A DNA stretch of 64,000 bases from VAZQ01 sp035293945 (GTDB lineage Bacteria; Pseudomonadota; Alphaproteobacteria; Rhizobiales; Xanthobacteraceae), in NCBI GenBank assembly GCA_035293945.1, contig DATGLV010000002.1:186001-250000 (forward strand), written 5' to 3'. Below the pieces are notes generated by a model. That model did not search any database, was not told the origin of the DNA, and saw only the letters and a program-made list of their open reading frames with translations. Of the stretch, positions 10,385 through 22,374 are shown piece by piece. The stretch's first letter is position 1. Every line of letters starts with the position of its first letter. Both the position numbers and the translations under genes were made by a program.

Positions 10385-12166
10385 TTACTTCACCGCAAAC
10401 ACGTAGATTGCGCCGCCCTGCGGGACTTCCGGGTATTGCCCGGGAAACAGCAGATTGAGGCCGCGCTGCATGCGGGCTGCGTCGACGCCCCAGCCGGACT
10501 GCACCGCGATGTACTGCTTGCCGTCGACCGCAAACGACACCGGTACGCCATTGATGCCCGACAGGGTCGGGTATTGCCAGAGAATCTCGCCGCTCTTGGC
10601 GTCGAAGGCGCGGAACAGGCGATCGTTGGTCCCGCCGGAGAACAAGACATCGCCGGCAGTCGCCAGCACCGGCCCCCAGTTCTGCGAGGGCAGCTTGGTG
10701 ACCCAGGCGCGCTTGCCGGTGTCGAGGTCCCAGGCCTGCAGCTCGCCCACATGATCGGCACCGGCAATCATCTGCAGCACGTTCTTGGTCGTGCCTGTGA
10801 AGCGTTCGCCCGGCGTGTATTTGGGAACCTCGGTGGTGAGCTCGGTGCACAGGTTGTCGTTGGCCGGGATGTAGAGGAGACGCGTTCTTGGGCTGAAGGC
10901 AACCGGCGGCCAATCCTTGCCGCCCCACGCGCTCGGACAGAAGCTCACGGTCGCTCCGGTCCTCGGCTTGTGCGCGGGATCGACGATGGGACGCCCGCTT
11001 CCCGGCTCGACGCCCTTGAACACATTGTGATGCACGAACGGCTGCGCCGCCACGAAGCCGATTCCGCCTGCACCACGCTCCAACTGCCACAGGTAGCCGT
11101 CGCGCGCCACGTCGACGAGACCTTTGATCATCCGTCCGTCATGTGAAAAGTCGACGAGCAGCGGCGGCGACACCTCGTCCCAATCCCAGGAATCATTCTG
11201 GTGGTATTGGAAGTGGCCCTTGATTGCGCCGGTGCCGACATCGAGCGCCAGCACCGAGGACGTATAGAGATTGTCGCCCGGACGCTGATCGCCCATCCAT
11301 GGACCGCCATTGCCGGTGCCCCAGTAGGCGATGTTGGTGTCCGCGTCATAGGTGCCGGGGATCCAGATGGAGCCGCCGCCGGTCTTCCATTCATCGCCCT
11401 TGGGCCAGGTTTCGCTGCCCGGCTGGCCCGGCTCCGGTATCGTGTAGGTGCGCCAGATTTCCTTGCCGGTCTCCGCATCGTAAGCGGCAACAAAGCCGCG
11501 CACCCCGAGCTCGCCGCCCGAGGTGCCGAGCATGACCTTGCCGTCGGCGACGAGCGGCATCAGCGACATGTAATAGCCTTTGCTGTAGTCGGCGACCTTG
11601 GCGGTCCACACTTCCTTGCCGGTGCGAGCATCGAGCGCCACCAGGATGCAATCGGCAGAGGCGAAGAAAACCTTGTCGCCGAACAAGCCGACGCCGCGGT
11701 TGGTCGGATGCAAGGTCAGCAGGTCTTCGGGCAGCGGCCGCTTGTAGCGCCACAGCAGCTTGCCGCTTTTCGCCTCGAGCGCGATGAGTTGATTGCCGGG
11801 CGTTGCCACAAACATCACGCCGTTGTTGACGATGGGCGGGGCCTGGTGGCCTTCGACCTGGCCGGTGGCGACGCTCCAGACGAGCGCGAGGCGGCCGACA
11901 TTCGCCGGCGTGATCTCGGCAAGCGGGCTATAGCCCCATCCGTCATAGGTGCGACGGAACAACAACCAATTCCCATCCTCGGGCTGGCGCAGCCGTTCCG
12001 GGGTCACCGATGTGTAGTTCGCAAGCGCCTCCGGTACAGCGGGTGCCGCTGCCGGTGGGGGCGAGATGACCTCTTGCGCGAAGGCGTGCGTGGATCCGGC
12101 GAGAAGTCCCGCAGCAATCAGTGCGCTCACGCGCACGCGCTGTGCCAACCCCGGCATCTTGAACAT
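10385..12166 (-). CDS. PQQ-dependent alcohol dehydrogenase (quinoprotein), periplasmic
   Basis: 593 residues. The start at 12166 has a near-perfect AGGAGGGAG 5 bases upstream and opens a signal peptide (ALIAAGLLAGSTHAFAQ). The body is an eight-bladed propeller of the methanol/ethanol dehydrogenase type with repeated docking-like motifs (ALDARTGKEVW, AYDAETGKEIW, AWDLDTGKRAW, AFDAKSGEILW). The stretch SFCPSAWGGKDWPPVAFSP is characteristic. No adjacent cysteine pair (the vicinal disulfide of well-studied enzymes) and no CxxCH heme motif were found, so electrons must pass to a separate carrier. A Rieske protein gene starts 76 bases upstream in the same direction and could be that partner or a co-regulated one. 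Confidence 0.88.
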   Translation of the reverse strand: MFKMPGLAQRVRVSALIAAGLLAGSTHAFAQEVISPPPAAAPAVPEALANYTSVTPERLRQPEDGNWLLFRRTYDGWGYSPLAEITPANVGRLALVWSVATGQVEGHQAPPIVNNGVMFVATPGNQLIALEAKSGKLLWRYKRPLPEDLLTLHPTNRGVGLFGDKVFFASADCILVALDARTGKEVWTAKVADYSKGYYMSLMPLVADGKVMLGTSGGELGVRGFVAAYDAETGKEIWRTYTIPEPGQPGSETWPKGDEWKTGGGSIWIPGTYDADTNIAYWGTGNGGPWMGDQRPGDNLYTSSVLALDVGTGAIKGHFQYHQNDSWDWDEVSPPLLVDFSHDGRMIKGLVDVARDGYLWQLERGAGGIGFVAAQPFVHHNVFKGVEPGSGRPIVDPAHKPRTGATVSFCPSAWGGKDWPPVAFSPRTRLLYIPANDNLCTELTTEVPKYTPGERFTGTTKNVLQMIAGADHVGELQAWDLDTGKRAWVTKLPSQNWGPVLATAGDVLFSGGTNDRLFRAFDAKSGEILWQYPTLSGINGVPVSFAVDGKQYIAVQSGWGVDAARMQRGLNLLFPGQYPEVPQGGAIYVFAVK

Positions 12167-12242
12167 GCTCTCTCCCTCCTGCAGGCGAAGCCGCAAATTC
12201 GTTGTGCGCTTCGCAATTCTTCAATCCGGTCGCGCGCAGCCG

Positions 12243-12854
12243 TCAGGTCGGCGCGATGCCGAGGCGGCCGGCGAAGGGTCCGGCGACCGCAAGCTTGCCG
12301 TCCACGGTCTTGAGGGGCAGCGCGGCGAGCGGCCGTGTTGTCGGACCATCGACGATCGCCGCCGCATTGCTCGGATCGTAGCGCGAATTGTGACAGGGGC
12401 ATTCGAATATGTGTCGCTCGGCAACCCAGGCGTTGACCTCGCATCCGGCATGCGGACAGATCGCCGAATAGGCGACGACGCCGTCGGCAGCACGGCCAGC
12501 CGTCACCGCTGCGAGACTTGCGGGCTCGAGCCTTACCAGCACGATCTTGTTGAGACGCGAGCCGCTCCGGACAAGATTGCCGGCGGGGTCCATCGGCCAT
12601 GCCAACATGGGTGAAGGCGGCACGTCTTCCGGCGCGAGCGCCTTGGGCTCGGCTGCATCGATGGCAACGAGCCAGTCTCCCACCTGCGGCCGCTCATCGG
12701 CGGGTTCGGCAACGGCGGCGGTATTTCCGGAAACCACCAATCCGAGGAGGGAAAACGCGAGTGCATCGCGCCGCGTCAGATGGCAGGCGCATGCACAAGC
12801 CGACGACGGCGCACCGACATCTTCACCATCAACTTCGCTGTGCGCCGCGGTCAT
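12243..12854 (-). CDS. Rieske 2Fe-2S protein with twin-arginine-like signal
   Basis: 203 residues from the ATG at 12854 (GGGAG 3 bases upstream). The cluster motifs CPHAGC and CPCHNS are intact and spaced as in Rieske proteins. A twin-arginine-like leader (LTRRDALAFSLLGLVV) near residue 27 fits export of a folded cluster protein by the Tat system. Three close cysteines (CACACH) precede it. It is not the bc1 subunit by context: no cytochrome b or c1 gene is near. Its position just upstream of a PQQ dehydrogenase gene suggests a role in periplasmic electron transfer from that enzyme, which is inference. Confidence 0.85.
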   Translation of the reverse strand: MTAAHSEVDGEDVGAPSSACACACHLTRRDALAFSLLGLVVSGNTAAVAEPADERPQVGDWLVAIDAAEPKALAPEDVPPSPMLAWPMDPAGNLVRSGSRLNKIVLVRLEPASLAAVTAGRAADGVVAYSAICPHAGCEVNAWVAERHIFECPCHNSRYDPSNAAAIVDGPTTRPLAALPLKTVDGKLAVAGPFAGRLGIAPT

Positions 12855-13029
12855 GCGCTCCCGGTATTCCATTCCCTGTCTCGCGCCTTTTCCTAAGCCT
12901 AGCGCAAGCAGCAAGTCATGAAAACACGGGACCGCAAACTGAGCGGACGAGCCATTCGGGATTGAGGTGCAACCGGTGTCGCGACGGCGCCTGATCGCGC
13001 TTCAATCAGGCGCATTGCTCGGCGAAAGC

Positions 13030-13224
13030 TTAGAGCATGAAGCTCTTCTTCAAGGACTCATGCACTTTCTCGACCGAGTCGCTGCGCGCCGCGGCGTTAT
13101 ATTCGATGGTCGGACCATGTGTCATGCAGGTTTTCGCGTAGCCGGCGACCTGCTCTGGCGTCGTCGTCGGATTATCGACGTGATTGAGCCGCAAGACCTT
13201 ACCGGTGGAGATGTCCATAACCAT
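13030..13224 (-). CDS. Small open frame of 64 residues, possibly a real gene or a remnant
   Basis: The translation (MVMDISTGKVLRLNHVDN... ending ESLKKSFML) has a natural-looking composition, unlike the Arg-rich shadow frames around it, and contains one Cys (AKTCMTHG). No family was recognised. There is no clear ribosome site before the ATG, and the frame stays open for 14 codons upstream of it to a TAA, with no start codon in that stretch. It may therefore be the 3' end of a decayed gene. It lies between the Rieske gene and a glutathione S-transferase gene, all on the minus strand. Confidence 0.35.
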   Translation of the reverse strand: MVMDISTGKVLRLNHVDNPTTTPEQVAGYAKTCMTHGPTIEYNAAARSDSVEKVHESLKKSFML

Positions 13225-13283
13225 GTCGCAATTGATGCCAGCTTGAGGGCAGTCCTGTCGCCTGATTTATTTGCTTGGTCGCC

Positions 13284-13913
13284 TCACGCCTTAGCGCCGG
13301 GACGGCTCGAGACCAGCTCATGCCAGCGCCGCAAATGCATACAGCTCTCCGGCATCGGGAGCTTGATCCATTTAGCAAAGTCTATGCTCACGAGCGTGGT
13401 GATGTCGGCGATGCTGAAGCGCTCGCCGCACACGAAGGCGCGATCGGCGAGCTCGGCATCCATTCGTTCGAAAAAACGTTGGACGCGGGCGCGGCCGCGC
13501 GCCGCCAATTCCGGGATCTGCTCGTATGCGTCCGGGCCTGGAACGGCGTGCCCCTTGAGCCCCGGGGTGAAATTCCGCAGCGCTTCCATTACTGCATAGA
13601 ATCCGTCGCGCTCGGCACGCCGTTGCGCCGCCGCGATCAGGGCTTTCGATTTCGCGTCGCCCCCCATCAGCGGCGGGTCCGGCTGCATCGCCTCGAAATA
13701 AATGCAGATGCCGATCGCGTCGGTGATGCGGGTGCCGTCATCGAGCTCGAGCACCGGCACAGTGCAATCGGGATTGACGGCACGGAACGCCGGCGTGAAT
13801 TGCTCGCCGTTGCGCAGATCGACCTGGATGGTCTCGATCGCGATGTTCTTCTCGGCGAGGAAGATGCGCACCCGCCGCGGGCTCGGTGCAGTCGCGCAGT
13901 CGTAGAGCTTCAT
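13284..13913 (-). CDS. Glutathione S-transferase family protein
   Basis: 209 residues, typical GST length. The N-terminal thioredoxin-like domain starts MKLYDCATAPSPRRVRIFL and has the cis-Pro region CTVPVLELDDG followed by the glutathione-contact residues TRITDAIGICIYFE. The C-terminal helical domain contains the N-capping segment FSIADITTLVSIDF. The second of two consecutive ATG codons is preferred because GGAGG lies 5 bases upstream of it. It diverges from the kelch protein gene across 68 bases, so the two may share a control region. The substrate is unknown; conjugation or peroxide reduction are both usual in this family. Confidence 0.88.
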   Translation of the reverse strand: MKLYDCATAPSPRRVRIFLAEKNIAIETIQVDLRNGEQFTPAFRAVNPDCTVPVLELDDGTRITDAIGICIYFEAMQPDPPLMGGDAKSKALIAAAQRRAERDGFYAVMEALRNFTPGLKGHAVPGPDAYEQIPELAARGRARVQRFFERMDAELADRAFVCGERFSIADITTLVSIDFAKWIKLPMPESCMHLRRWHELVSSRPGAKA

Positions 13914-13981
13914 CATCTCCTCCGCTGCAGAGATTGCGGATATGTTACAATACTCCGACCATCGCCTGAGGGAGGAAGCAA

Positions 13982-15037
13982 ATGATCTTGCCCGCGCGGC
14001 TCTTTCGCGTTGCGTTCATCGAGCTGATGCTCGTCGGCGCGCTCGGCTTGCTCGCAACTTCTGCGTTCGCACAAGGCAAGTGGGAGCGCAAGGCGCCGTT
14101 TCCGGATCCTTCCGAGGAGGTGCTCGGTATCGCGGCCGGCGGCAAGATGTATGTGTTTGCGGGCCTGGCGCCGGTGTGGAAGCCCAAAGGTCTTGCTTAC
14201 GAATACGATCCCGCAACCGACAAATGGAGCGAGAAGAAGCGGATGGCACTGCCCTCGCATCATCTCGCCTTCGCCGAATACCAAGGCAAGATCTACGCAT
14301 TCGGCGGCTTCGTGCCGCCGCAGTCGGGACCGCCCGCTTGGGTGCCGATCGACAATTCCTGGGAATATGATCCGGCGACCGACACCTGGAAGGCGCTCGC
14401 CCCGATGCCGACGAAACGCGGAGCGGCCGCCGCTGCGGTGATCAACGGCAAGATTTATGTCGTGGGCGGCGCCACCACGCCCTCCGGAACCGACGAACCG
14501 GCCGTGCTGCCGACGCGCCCGCATCTCGCGGTCGGGACGCTGGAGGAATACGACGTCGCCAGCAACACCTGGCGCGAGCGGAGGCCGATGCCGACCGCGC
14601 GCAACCACCTTCTTGTGGGCGCCGTGAACGGAAAGCTCTACGCCATCGGGGGCCGGCTGGGAGCGGCCTTCATCGGGCTCGCCAGCGACACCGATGTGGT
14701 CGAGGAATATGATCCCGCCAGCGATCTCTGGCAGATCCGCGCGCGCATGCCGACGGCGCGCAGCGCCATCGCGGGCGGCGTCCATGGCGGACGCATCTAC
14801 GTGGCCGGCGGCGAGATGCAGGACACACAGAAGAGCGCGACCTTCCGCGCGTTCGAGGCCTATGATCCGGCGAGCAACAGCTGGAGCGTGCTTCCCGGAA
14901 TGCCGGTCTCACGCCATGGCATGGCGGGCGGCGTAACCGGCGATCAGCTGCATCTGGTCTCGGGCGACGTGCAGTCGGCGGGCAGCGGGCTCGAAGTAAG
15001 CGCGAACTACCACGACGTCTTCACCTTCGCGAAGTAG
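13982..15037 (+). CDS. Exported kelch-repeat beta-propeller protein
   Basis: 351 residues with a signal peptide (LLATSAFAQ) and GGAGG 7 bases before the ATG. At least five kelch blades are visible through the repeated pattern of GKxYxxGG followed by a YDPAT/S..W segment: KMYVFAG, KIYAFGG, KIYVVGG, KLYAIGG, RIYVAGG, with EYDPATDKW and similar. Six- or seven-bladed propellers of this kind bind ligands or, in galactose oxidase and N-acetylneuraminate epimerase relatives, act on sugars. No copper-site or epimerase residues could be assigned. It is probably periplasmic. It begins a plus-strand run of exported proteins. Confidence 0.85.
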   Translation: MILPARLFRVAFIELMLVGALGLLATSAFAQGKWERKAPFPDPSEEVLGIAAGGKMYVFAGLAPVWKPKGLAYEYDPATDKWSEKKRMALPSHHLAFAEYQGKIYAFGGFVPPQSGPPAWVPIDNSWEYDPATDTWKALAPMPTKRGAAAAAVINGKIYVVGGATTPSGTDEPAVLPTRPHLAVGTLEEYDVASNTWRERRPMPTARNHLLVGAVNGKLYAIGGRLGAAFIGLASDTDVVEEYDPASDLWQIRARMPTARSAIAGGVHGGRIYVAGGEMQDTQKSATFRAFEAYDPASNSWSVLPGMPVSRHGMAGGVTGDQLHLVSGDVQSAGSGLEVSANYHDVFTFAK

Positions 15038-15087
15038 CGGTGGTCGCGACCGAAGCGCCGGGACCCTCGGCAAACATGAGAGGGCGC

Positions 15088-15332
15088 AGCGCCGTGGGTT
15101 CCGGCTTTCGCAGGAACGACTCTGAGGCTGTCGTCCCGGCCGAAGCGAAGCGGAGAGCCGGGACCCAGACTCCGCGGCAGATGTCGGAGCACGTCGCGGC
15201 ATGGGTTCCGGCTTTCGCAGGAATGACTCTCAGGCTGTCGTCCCGGCCGGAGCGAAGCGGACAGCCGGGACCCAGACTCCGCGGCAAAGAGCACGTCGCG
15301 GTATGGGTTCCTGCTTTCGCAGGAACGACTCC
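15088..15332 (+). repeat. Tandem copies of a ~106 bp repeat
   Basis: Two full units start at 15127 and 15233 (period 106) and are preceded by the right end of a third (15088-15122). Each unit has a left stem (TCCCGGC / GCCGGGA around a purine-rich loop), a middle reading ACCCAGACTCCGCGGCA and a right stem of the form GTTCCTGC-TTTC-GCAGGAAC. Related single copies are at 10263-10340 and, inverted, at 19473-19570. The whole gap 15038-15465 holds nothing else recognisable apart from the promoter of the next gene. Confidence 0.85.
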
Positions 15333-15465
15333 TCGCATGTGTTCTTGACGTACCGCTGCGCATACGCACCGCCCGTGATAGCATCGGGCGCGTCTGCTGC
15401 CCATGAGGACAATCACAATCATGCAATGACCGCAACCAGGCAAAAGCACGACAGGGAGGAAGGAC

Positions 15466-16329
15466 ATGTTCGCATTCGCCGGCATCTCACCACTCCGATC
15501 GCTGGCCGCGGGGCTCGCCGGCTTGCTCGCCTGTGGGGCTGCGTGTGCGCAGGAACGGGTGCAGACCGCGACTAACTATGCGGCTCCGCCCGATTTCTCT
15601 TCCGGGAATGCCGGCTGGGTCACGGTCGGGACTGAATGGACGGCTGTGCCTGGCAGCCCGCCGCCGGTGACCAGCGATCCCGCCCACCCCTACGTGCCCA
15701 ACAATGTGCGCGAGCAGCCGACCTTCCGGGTGGCAGACGTCGCCAATCCCAACCTGACCCAATTCGCCAAGGATGAGCTCAAGAAATCAAACGACGAGGT
15801 GCTGCGCGGCAAGGCGATGTATGCGCGCGAATCGCGCTGCTGGGCGACCGGAGTGCCGGCGTTTCTGCTCAATCCCGGCGGGCCCACCTATTGGCTGCAG
15901 ACACCGGACAAGATCGCCATGATCTGGCAGCTCGACCATCAGGTGCGCCATGTCTATTTGAACGTGCCGCACTCCCCTGCCCCGAAACCATCATGGTATG
16001 GCGAATCCGTCGGCCACTACGAGGCCGACACGCTGGTGGTCGACACCATCGGGCAGAACACCAAGACGTTCGTCGACAACTACCGCACCCCGCACAGCGA
16101 GAAGCTGCACGTGGTCGAACGCTACCGCCTGATCGACGGCGGGAAGATGCTTCAAGCCGACGTGACGCTGGAGGATCCGGCCGTATTTATCAAGCCGCTG
16201 CAGTTGACGCATCGCTGGCGCCGCATGCAGGGAACGCTCACCGAATCGAGCTGCGCCGAGGGAGAAATGTACAATCCGTTCAAGCAGGACGTGGAGCCGA
16301 TCCCGAGCGCAACGCAAACGGACTTCTAA
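15466..16329 (+). CDS. Exported protein of unknown function
   Basis: 287 residues. GGGAGGAAGG precedes the ATG and a signal peptide (GLAGLLACGAACAQ) follows. The C-terminal half carries the pattern SVGHYEADTLVVDTIGQN, then TPHSEKLHVVERYRL and a DVTLEDPAVFIKPLQL strand. I know this pattern from a family of uncharacterised exported proteins common in Bradyrhizobium, sphingomonads and Acidobacteria. The middle contains CWATGVPAFLLNP. No catalytic residues can be assigned. It is followed 35 bases later by a Bug-type receptor gene, so it may take part in handling the same small molecule. Confidence 0.7.
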   Translation: MFAFAGISPLRSLAAGLAGLLACGAACAQERVQTATNYAAPPDFSSGNAGWVTVGTEWTAVPGSPPPVTSDPAHPYVPNNVREQPTFRVADVANPNLTQFAKDELKKSNDEVLRGKAMYARESRCWATGVPAFLLNPGGPTYWLQTPDKIAMIWQLDHQVRHVYLNVPHSPAPKPSWYGESVGHYEADTLVVDTIGQNTKTFVDNYRTPHSEKLHVVERYRLIDGGKMLQADVTLEDPAVFIKPLQLTHRWRRMQGTLTESSCAEGEMYNPFKQDVEPIPSATQTDF

Positions 16330-16364
16330 GCCGCGCATGAGATCGCCATGAAAGGGGGAAGCGC

Positions 16365-17354
16365 ATGACGACGCGCCGCGAGTTGTTGACCGCATTCGCT
16401 GCGGCTGCTCTGATGAATGCGGGTGGCCCCGTCACGCGCTCCCGCGCACAGGCGGGAAGCGGTATCGCCCGCATACTGGTCGGATTCCCGCCTGGCGGAA
16501 CCTCGGACATCATCGCCAGGCTGCTCGCCGGCACGATGAGCGGCTATGCTTCGGCGATCGTGGTCGAGAATCGGCCCGGCGCCGGCGGTCGCGTCGCCAT
16601 CGAGAGCCTGAAGAGCGCGGCGCGCGATGGCTCGATCTTCCTCATCACGCCGCTCGCGACCATCACGCTGTACCCGCATGTCTACAAGGCGCTGAGCTAC
16701 GATTCGCTCAAAGATTTCACTCCGGTGACGAGCGTCGCTGCGGCGCCCTCGCTTTTGACCATCGGCCCCAAGGTGCCCGCGAGCGTGAAGACGCTCGCTG
16801 ATTTTGTCGCCTGGTGCCGCGCCAATCCGACCCAGGCCAATTACGGCTCGCCCGGCGCAGGCACATCGCCGCATTTCATCGGCGTGCAGTTCGGCCGGGC
16901 CGCCGGCTTCGAATACATCCACGTCCCCTATCAGGGCAACGCGCCGGCCGCGCAAGATGTCCTCGGTGGCCAGATCGCCTCGAGCGTGCTCACGATCGAC
17001 AGCACGCTCCCTTATGTGCTGGCCGGAAAGCTGCGCGCGCTGGCAACGACCGGACCGCAGCGGAGCACGTTCCTTCCCGACGTGCCGACTTTCATCGAAT
17101 CCGGCTATCCGGGGATTCAACTGATCGACATGTGGACCGTCTTCCTTCCGGCGAATACTCCCGAAGACCGCGTCGGCAAGCTCAATGCCTCGATCCAGAA
17201 GGCGCTTCAGTCCGATGAGATGAAAGCCGGTCTCGCGCGATTGTCGATCGAGGTCAGCGCGGTCTCGCGCGCCGATTTCGCCAAGCTGGTCAAATCCGAT
17301 TTCGAGCGGTGGGGCGCAATCGTGCAGGCGTCCGGATTCACGCCGCAGGACTAG
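16365..17354 (+). CDS. Bug-type (TctC) tricarboxylate transporter substrate-binding protein
   Basis: 329 residues, the usual length. It opens with a signal peptide carrying two arginines (MTTRRELLTAFAAAAL) and GGGGGAAG upstream. Family hallmarks are VGFPPGGTSDIIARL, VVENRPGAGGRVA, NYGSPGAGTSPHFIG and HVPYQGNAPAAQDVLGGQI. These periplasmic receptors bind carboxylated or amide ligands; most are orphans without TctA/TctB membrane partners, as here. The ligand is unknown. The gene sits in a plus-strand run with two other exported proteins (15466 and 17461), consistent with uptake and processing of an external compound. Confidence 0.93.
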   Translation: MTTRRELLTAFAAAALMNAGGPVTRSRAQAGSGIARILVGFPPGGTSDIIARLLAGTMSGYASAIVVENRPGAGGRVAIESLKSAARDGSIFLITPLATITLYPHVYKALSYDSLKDFTPVTSVAAAPSLLTIGPKVPASVKTLADFVAWCRANPTQANYGSPGAGTSPHFIGVQFGRAAGFEYIHVPYQGNAPAAQDVLGGQIASSVLTIDSTLPYVLAGKLRALATTGPQRSTFLPDVPTFIESGYPGIQLIDMWTVFLPANTPEDRVGKLNASIQKALQSDEMKAGLARLSIEVSAVSRADFAKLVKSDFERWGAIVQASGFTPQD

Positions 17355-17460
17355 AGCATGCGTCGGCCCTTCCGTCGGCGTGAAGACTTAAGATAGCTTG
17401 TCCCCACACATGCAAGCGGGCCCACAGAAAGCCCGCAATCGGAAACTCCGGGAGAGCACC

Positions 17461-19461
17461 TTGAAAAACATGTTCCGCAGAGGAGCGCTGGCGGCTCTTA
17501 TCGCCCTTGCAGCATGCGTGGTTCACGGCGCGCGCGCCGAGGTCAGCCGCATCGAAATTACCTCACGCACTGCCGTTCTGGACGGCAAGGCATTTGGCAG
17601 TGCCGGCGCTTACGAAAAGATCACCGGCAAGGTCTTCTTCGCGATCGATCCCTCGCATCCGCGCAACAAGGCGATCGTCGATCTCGACAAGGCCCCGCGC
17701 GACAGCGCCGGGCGGGTGACTTTTTCGGCAGACCTCTACGTACTGGCCCCGAAGGACGCCACCCGCGGCAATGGCGCGGCCCTTTTCGACATTCTCAATC
17801 GGGGTCGAAAGAACATCTTTCGCGACTTCAATCGTGCAAAGCAGGGCTCCAACGACCCGACTACCGAAGCCGAGCTCGGTGACGGATTCCTCATGCAGCA
17901 AGGCTACACGCTGGTGTGGCTCGGTTGGCAATTCGACATCCCGCATCGCGGCGGACTGATGGGCCTCGACGCGCCTCCGGTGAGCGAGAACGGGAAGTCA
18001 CCCACCGGTCGGGTCTCCACCACGTTCACGCCGAACACCGCCGACCCGACCTACCCGCTCGACGATCTCGGACGCTATGCCGACACAACCGCTTATCCGC
18101 CGGTTGACGCAACGAGCACGGCGAACCAGCTGACTGTGCGCGATGGCCTCACCGGCGCGCCGCAGATCGTGCCGCGCGACCGCTGGCAATTCGCCCGCCT
18201 GAAGAACGGCCAGGTGGTGCCGGACATCTCGGCCATTTATCTCAAGGACGGCTTCCAGCCTGGGCACGTCTACGAGTTGAGCTATGAGGCGAAGGGCGCG
18301 GTCGTTGCCGGCGTCGGCTTCGCGGCCCTGCGCGACATGGCCTCGGCGGTGAAGCACGGCCGCGCCGACCCGATTGCGGCGCGCTACGCTTACGCCTTCG
18401 GTCCCTCGCAGGATGGGCGGCTCTTGCGCGAGTTCATCTACGAGGGATTCAATGCTGACGAGCAAGGCGAGCGTGCTTTCGACGGTGTGATGTCGCAAAT
18501 CGCCGGTTCCGCGCGCGGCAGCGACTTCAATTCGCGCTTTGCCCGTCCAAACGGCGCCGCTTTTTTCGTGGCCTCGCTGTTTCCGTTTCTCGATCTCGAC
18601 CAGAAAGACCCGATAACCGGCAAAACGGACGGCTTGCAGGCGCACCTCGAGCCGAGCCAACGTCCCAAGATTCTCTACACCAACACGCCCGGCGAATACT
18701 GGGGCGCGGGACGCGCGGCTGCGCTCATTCACATGACTTTGGACGGCCGCGATGATGCGGAGGTGCCCGACAATGTGCGAATCTATCTGATTGCAGGCAC
18801 GCAGCACGTTCCCGGCGGCTATCTGGCTTCTCAGGGAGAAGGCCAGCAGAAGCCCAACCCGAATGAATATTCCTGGGCGCTGCGCGCCCTGCTGGTCGAC
18901 ATGGACCACTGGGTGCGCGACGGCAGCGAGCCGCCGCCGAGTGCCTATCCGCGGCTTTCACTCAAGACGCTGGTGCCGCGCGATGAGCTCAAGTTTCCGG
19001 AAATTCCCGGCGTGCATTCGCCGCTGACCATCCCGGCCGGCTATCGGGCCGACCTCGGAGGGCCTCCGTCCTCTCACCCGCTGCCGCTCCTCGTCCCCGC
19101 GGTGGATCCCGACGGCAACGAGCTTGCCGGGATTAGATTGCCCAATATCGCGGTGCCGCTCGCGACCTATACGGGTTGGAACTTCCGCAGCCCGAGCATT
19201 GGTCAACCCGACGAGCTTCTTCCGCTGACCGGATCGTTCATTCCATTCGCGGTGACTAAGGCCGCGCGCGACCAAGCACACGACCCGCGACGCTCGATCG
19301 AGGAACGCTATAAGGATCGCGCCGCCTATCGAGAGCTCGTGACCTCCGCGGCCACGAAACTCGCCGATGATCGCTACGTGCTGCGCGATGACGTCCCCGC
19401 CATCGTCGACGTGGCGCTGGCGACCTGGGATCAACTCACGCGCGGCACCGCTGCGCGCTAG
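17461..19461 (+). CDS. Large exported alpha/beta hydrolase-domain protein
   Basis: 666 residues if started at the TTG at 17461, which has GGGAGAG 4-5 bases upstream and opens a signal peptide (ALAALIALAACVVHGARA). ATG at 17470 and an upstream ATG at 17398 are alternatives. The sequence matches the family of long exported proteins annotated as having an alpha/beta hydrolase domain: SRIEITSRTAVLDGKAFGSAG at the N-terminus, GFLMQQGYTLVWLGWQFD, an NTPGEYWGAGRAAALIHM segment that probably carries the active-site region, and a GTQHVPGG loop. The substrate is unknown. It ends the plus-strand run of exported proteins. Confidence 0.75.
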   Translation: MKNMFRRGALAALIALAACVVHGARAEVSRIEITSRTAVLDGKAFGSAGAYEKITGKVFFAIDPSHPRNKAIVDLDKAPRDSAGRVTFSADLYVLAPKDATRGNGAALFDILNRGRKNIFRDFNRAKQGSNDPTTEAELGDGFLMQQGYTLVWLGWQFDIPHRGGLMGLDAPPVSENGKSPTGRVSTTFTPNTADPTYPLDDLGRYADTTAYPPVDATSTANQLTVRDGLTGAPQIVPRDRWQFARLKNGQVVPDISAIYLKDGFQPGHVYELSYEAKGAVVAGVGFAALRDMASAVKHGRADPIAARYAYAFGPSQDGRLLREFIYEGFNADEQGERAFDGVMSQIAGSARGSDFNSRFARPNGAAFFVASLFPFLDLDQKDPITGKTDGLQAHLEPSQRPKILYTNTPGEYWGAGRAAALIHMTLDGRDDAEVPDNVRIYLIAGTQHVPGGYLASQGEGQQKPNPNEYSWALRALLVDMDHWVRDGSEPPPSAYPRLSLKTLVPRDELKFPEIPGVHSPLTIPAGYRADLGGPPSSHPLPLLVPAVDPDGNELAGIRLPNIAVPLATYTGWNFRSPSIGQPDELLPLTGSFIPFAVTKAARDQAHDPRRSIEERYKDRAAYRELVTSAATKLADDRYVLRDDVPAIVDVALATWDQLTRGTAAR

Positions 19462-19472
19462 TCGCGCTCTCT

Positions 19473-19570
19473 GAGTCGTTCCTGCGCAAGCAGGAACCCA
19501 TACCGCGTCGCTCTCTCACATCTGCTGCGGAGTCTGGGTCCCGGCTCTCGCTCCGCTCGGCAGCGACGAC
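19473..19570 (-). repeat. Dispersed ~100 bp repeat, inverted copy
   Basis: On the minus strand this matches the 15.1-15.3 kb units almost end to end, including the right stem GTTCCTGC / GCAGGAAC and the central GACCCAGACTCCGC. It lies between the convergent hydrolase gene and cckA and may double as a transcription stop. Confidence 0.8.
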
Positions 19571-19584
19571 CGAAACTGGGCCGT

Positions 19585-22182
<2,598 letters not shown>

Positions 22183-22374
22183 GGTGGATCCGCGCCTTTC
22201 GAGATTGCCGATGGGCTTTGGCCCCGGGTCTTCCGTCGAGCAGAAACCCCAATCGAATCAATATGTCGCAAGCATAGCTCGCGTTGCTACTTTGATATGC
22301 GGCACGCAACAAACAGAATCGAACAGATTGACAAGAACACCAGCGGCAGATTCGGCGCAAGGACTTCCCGAAGC

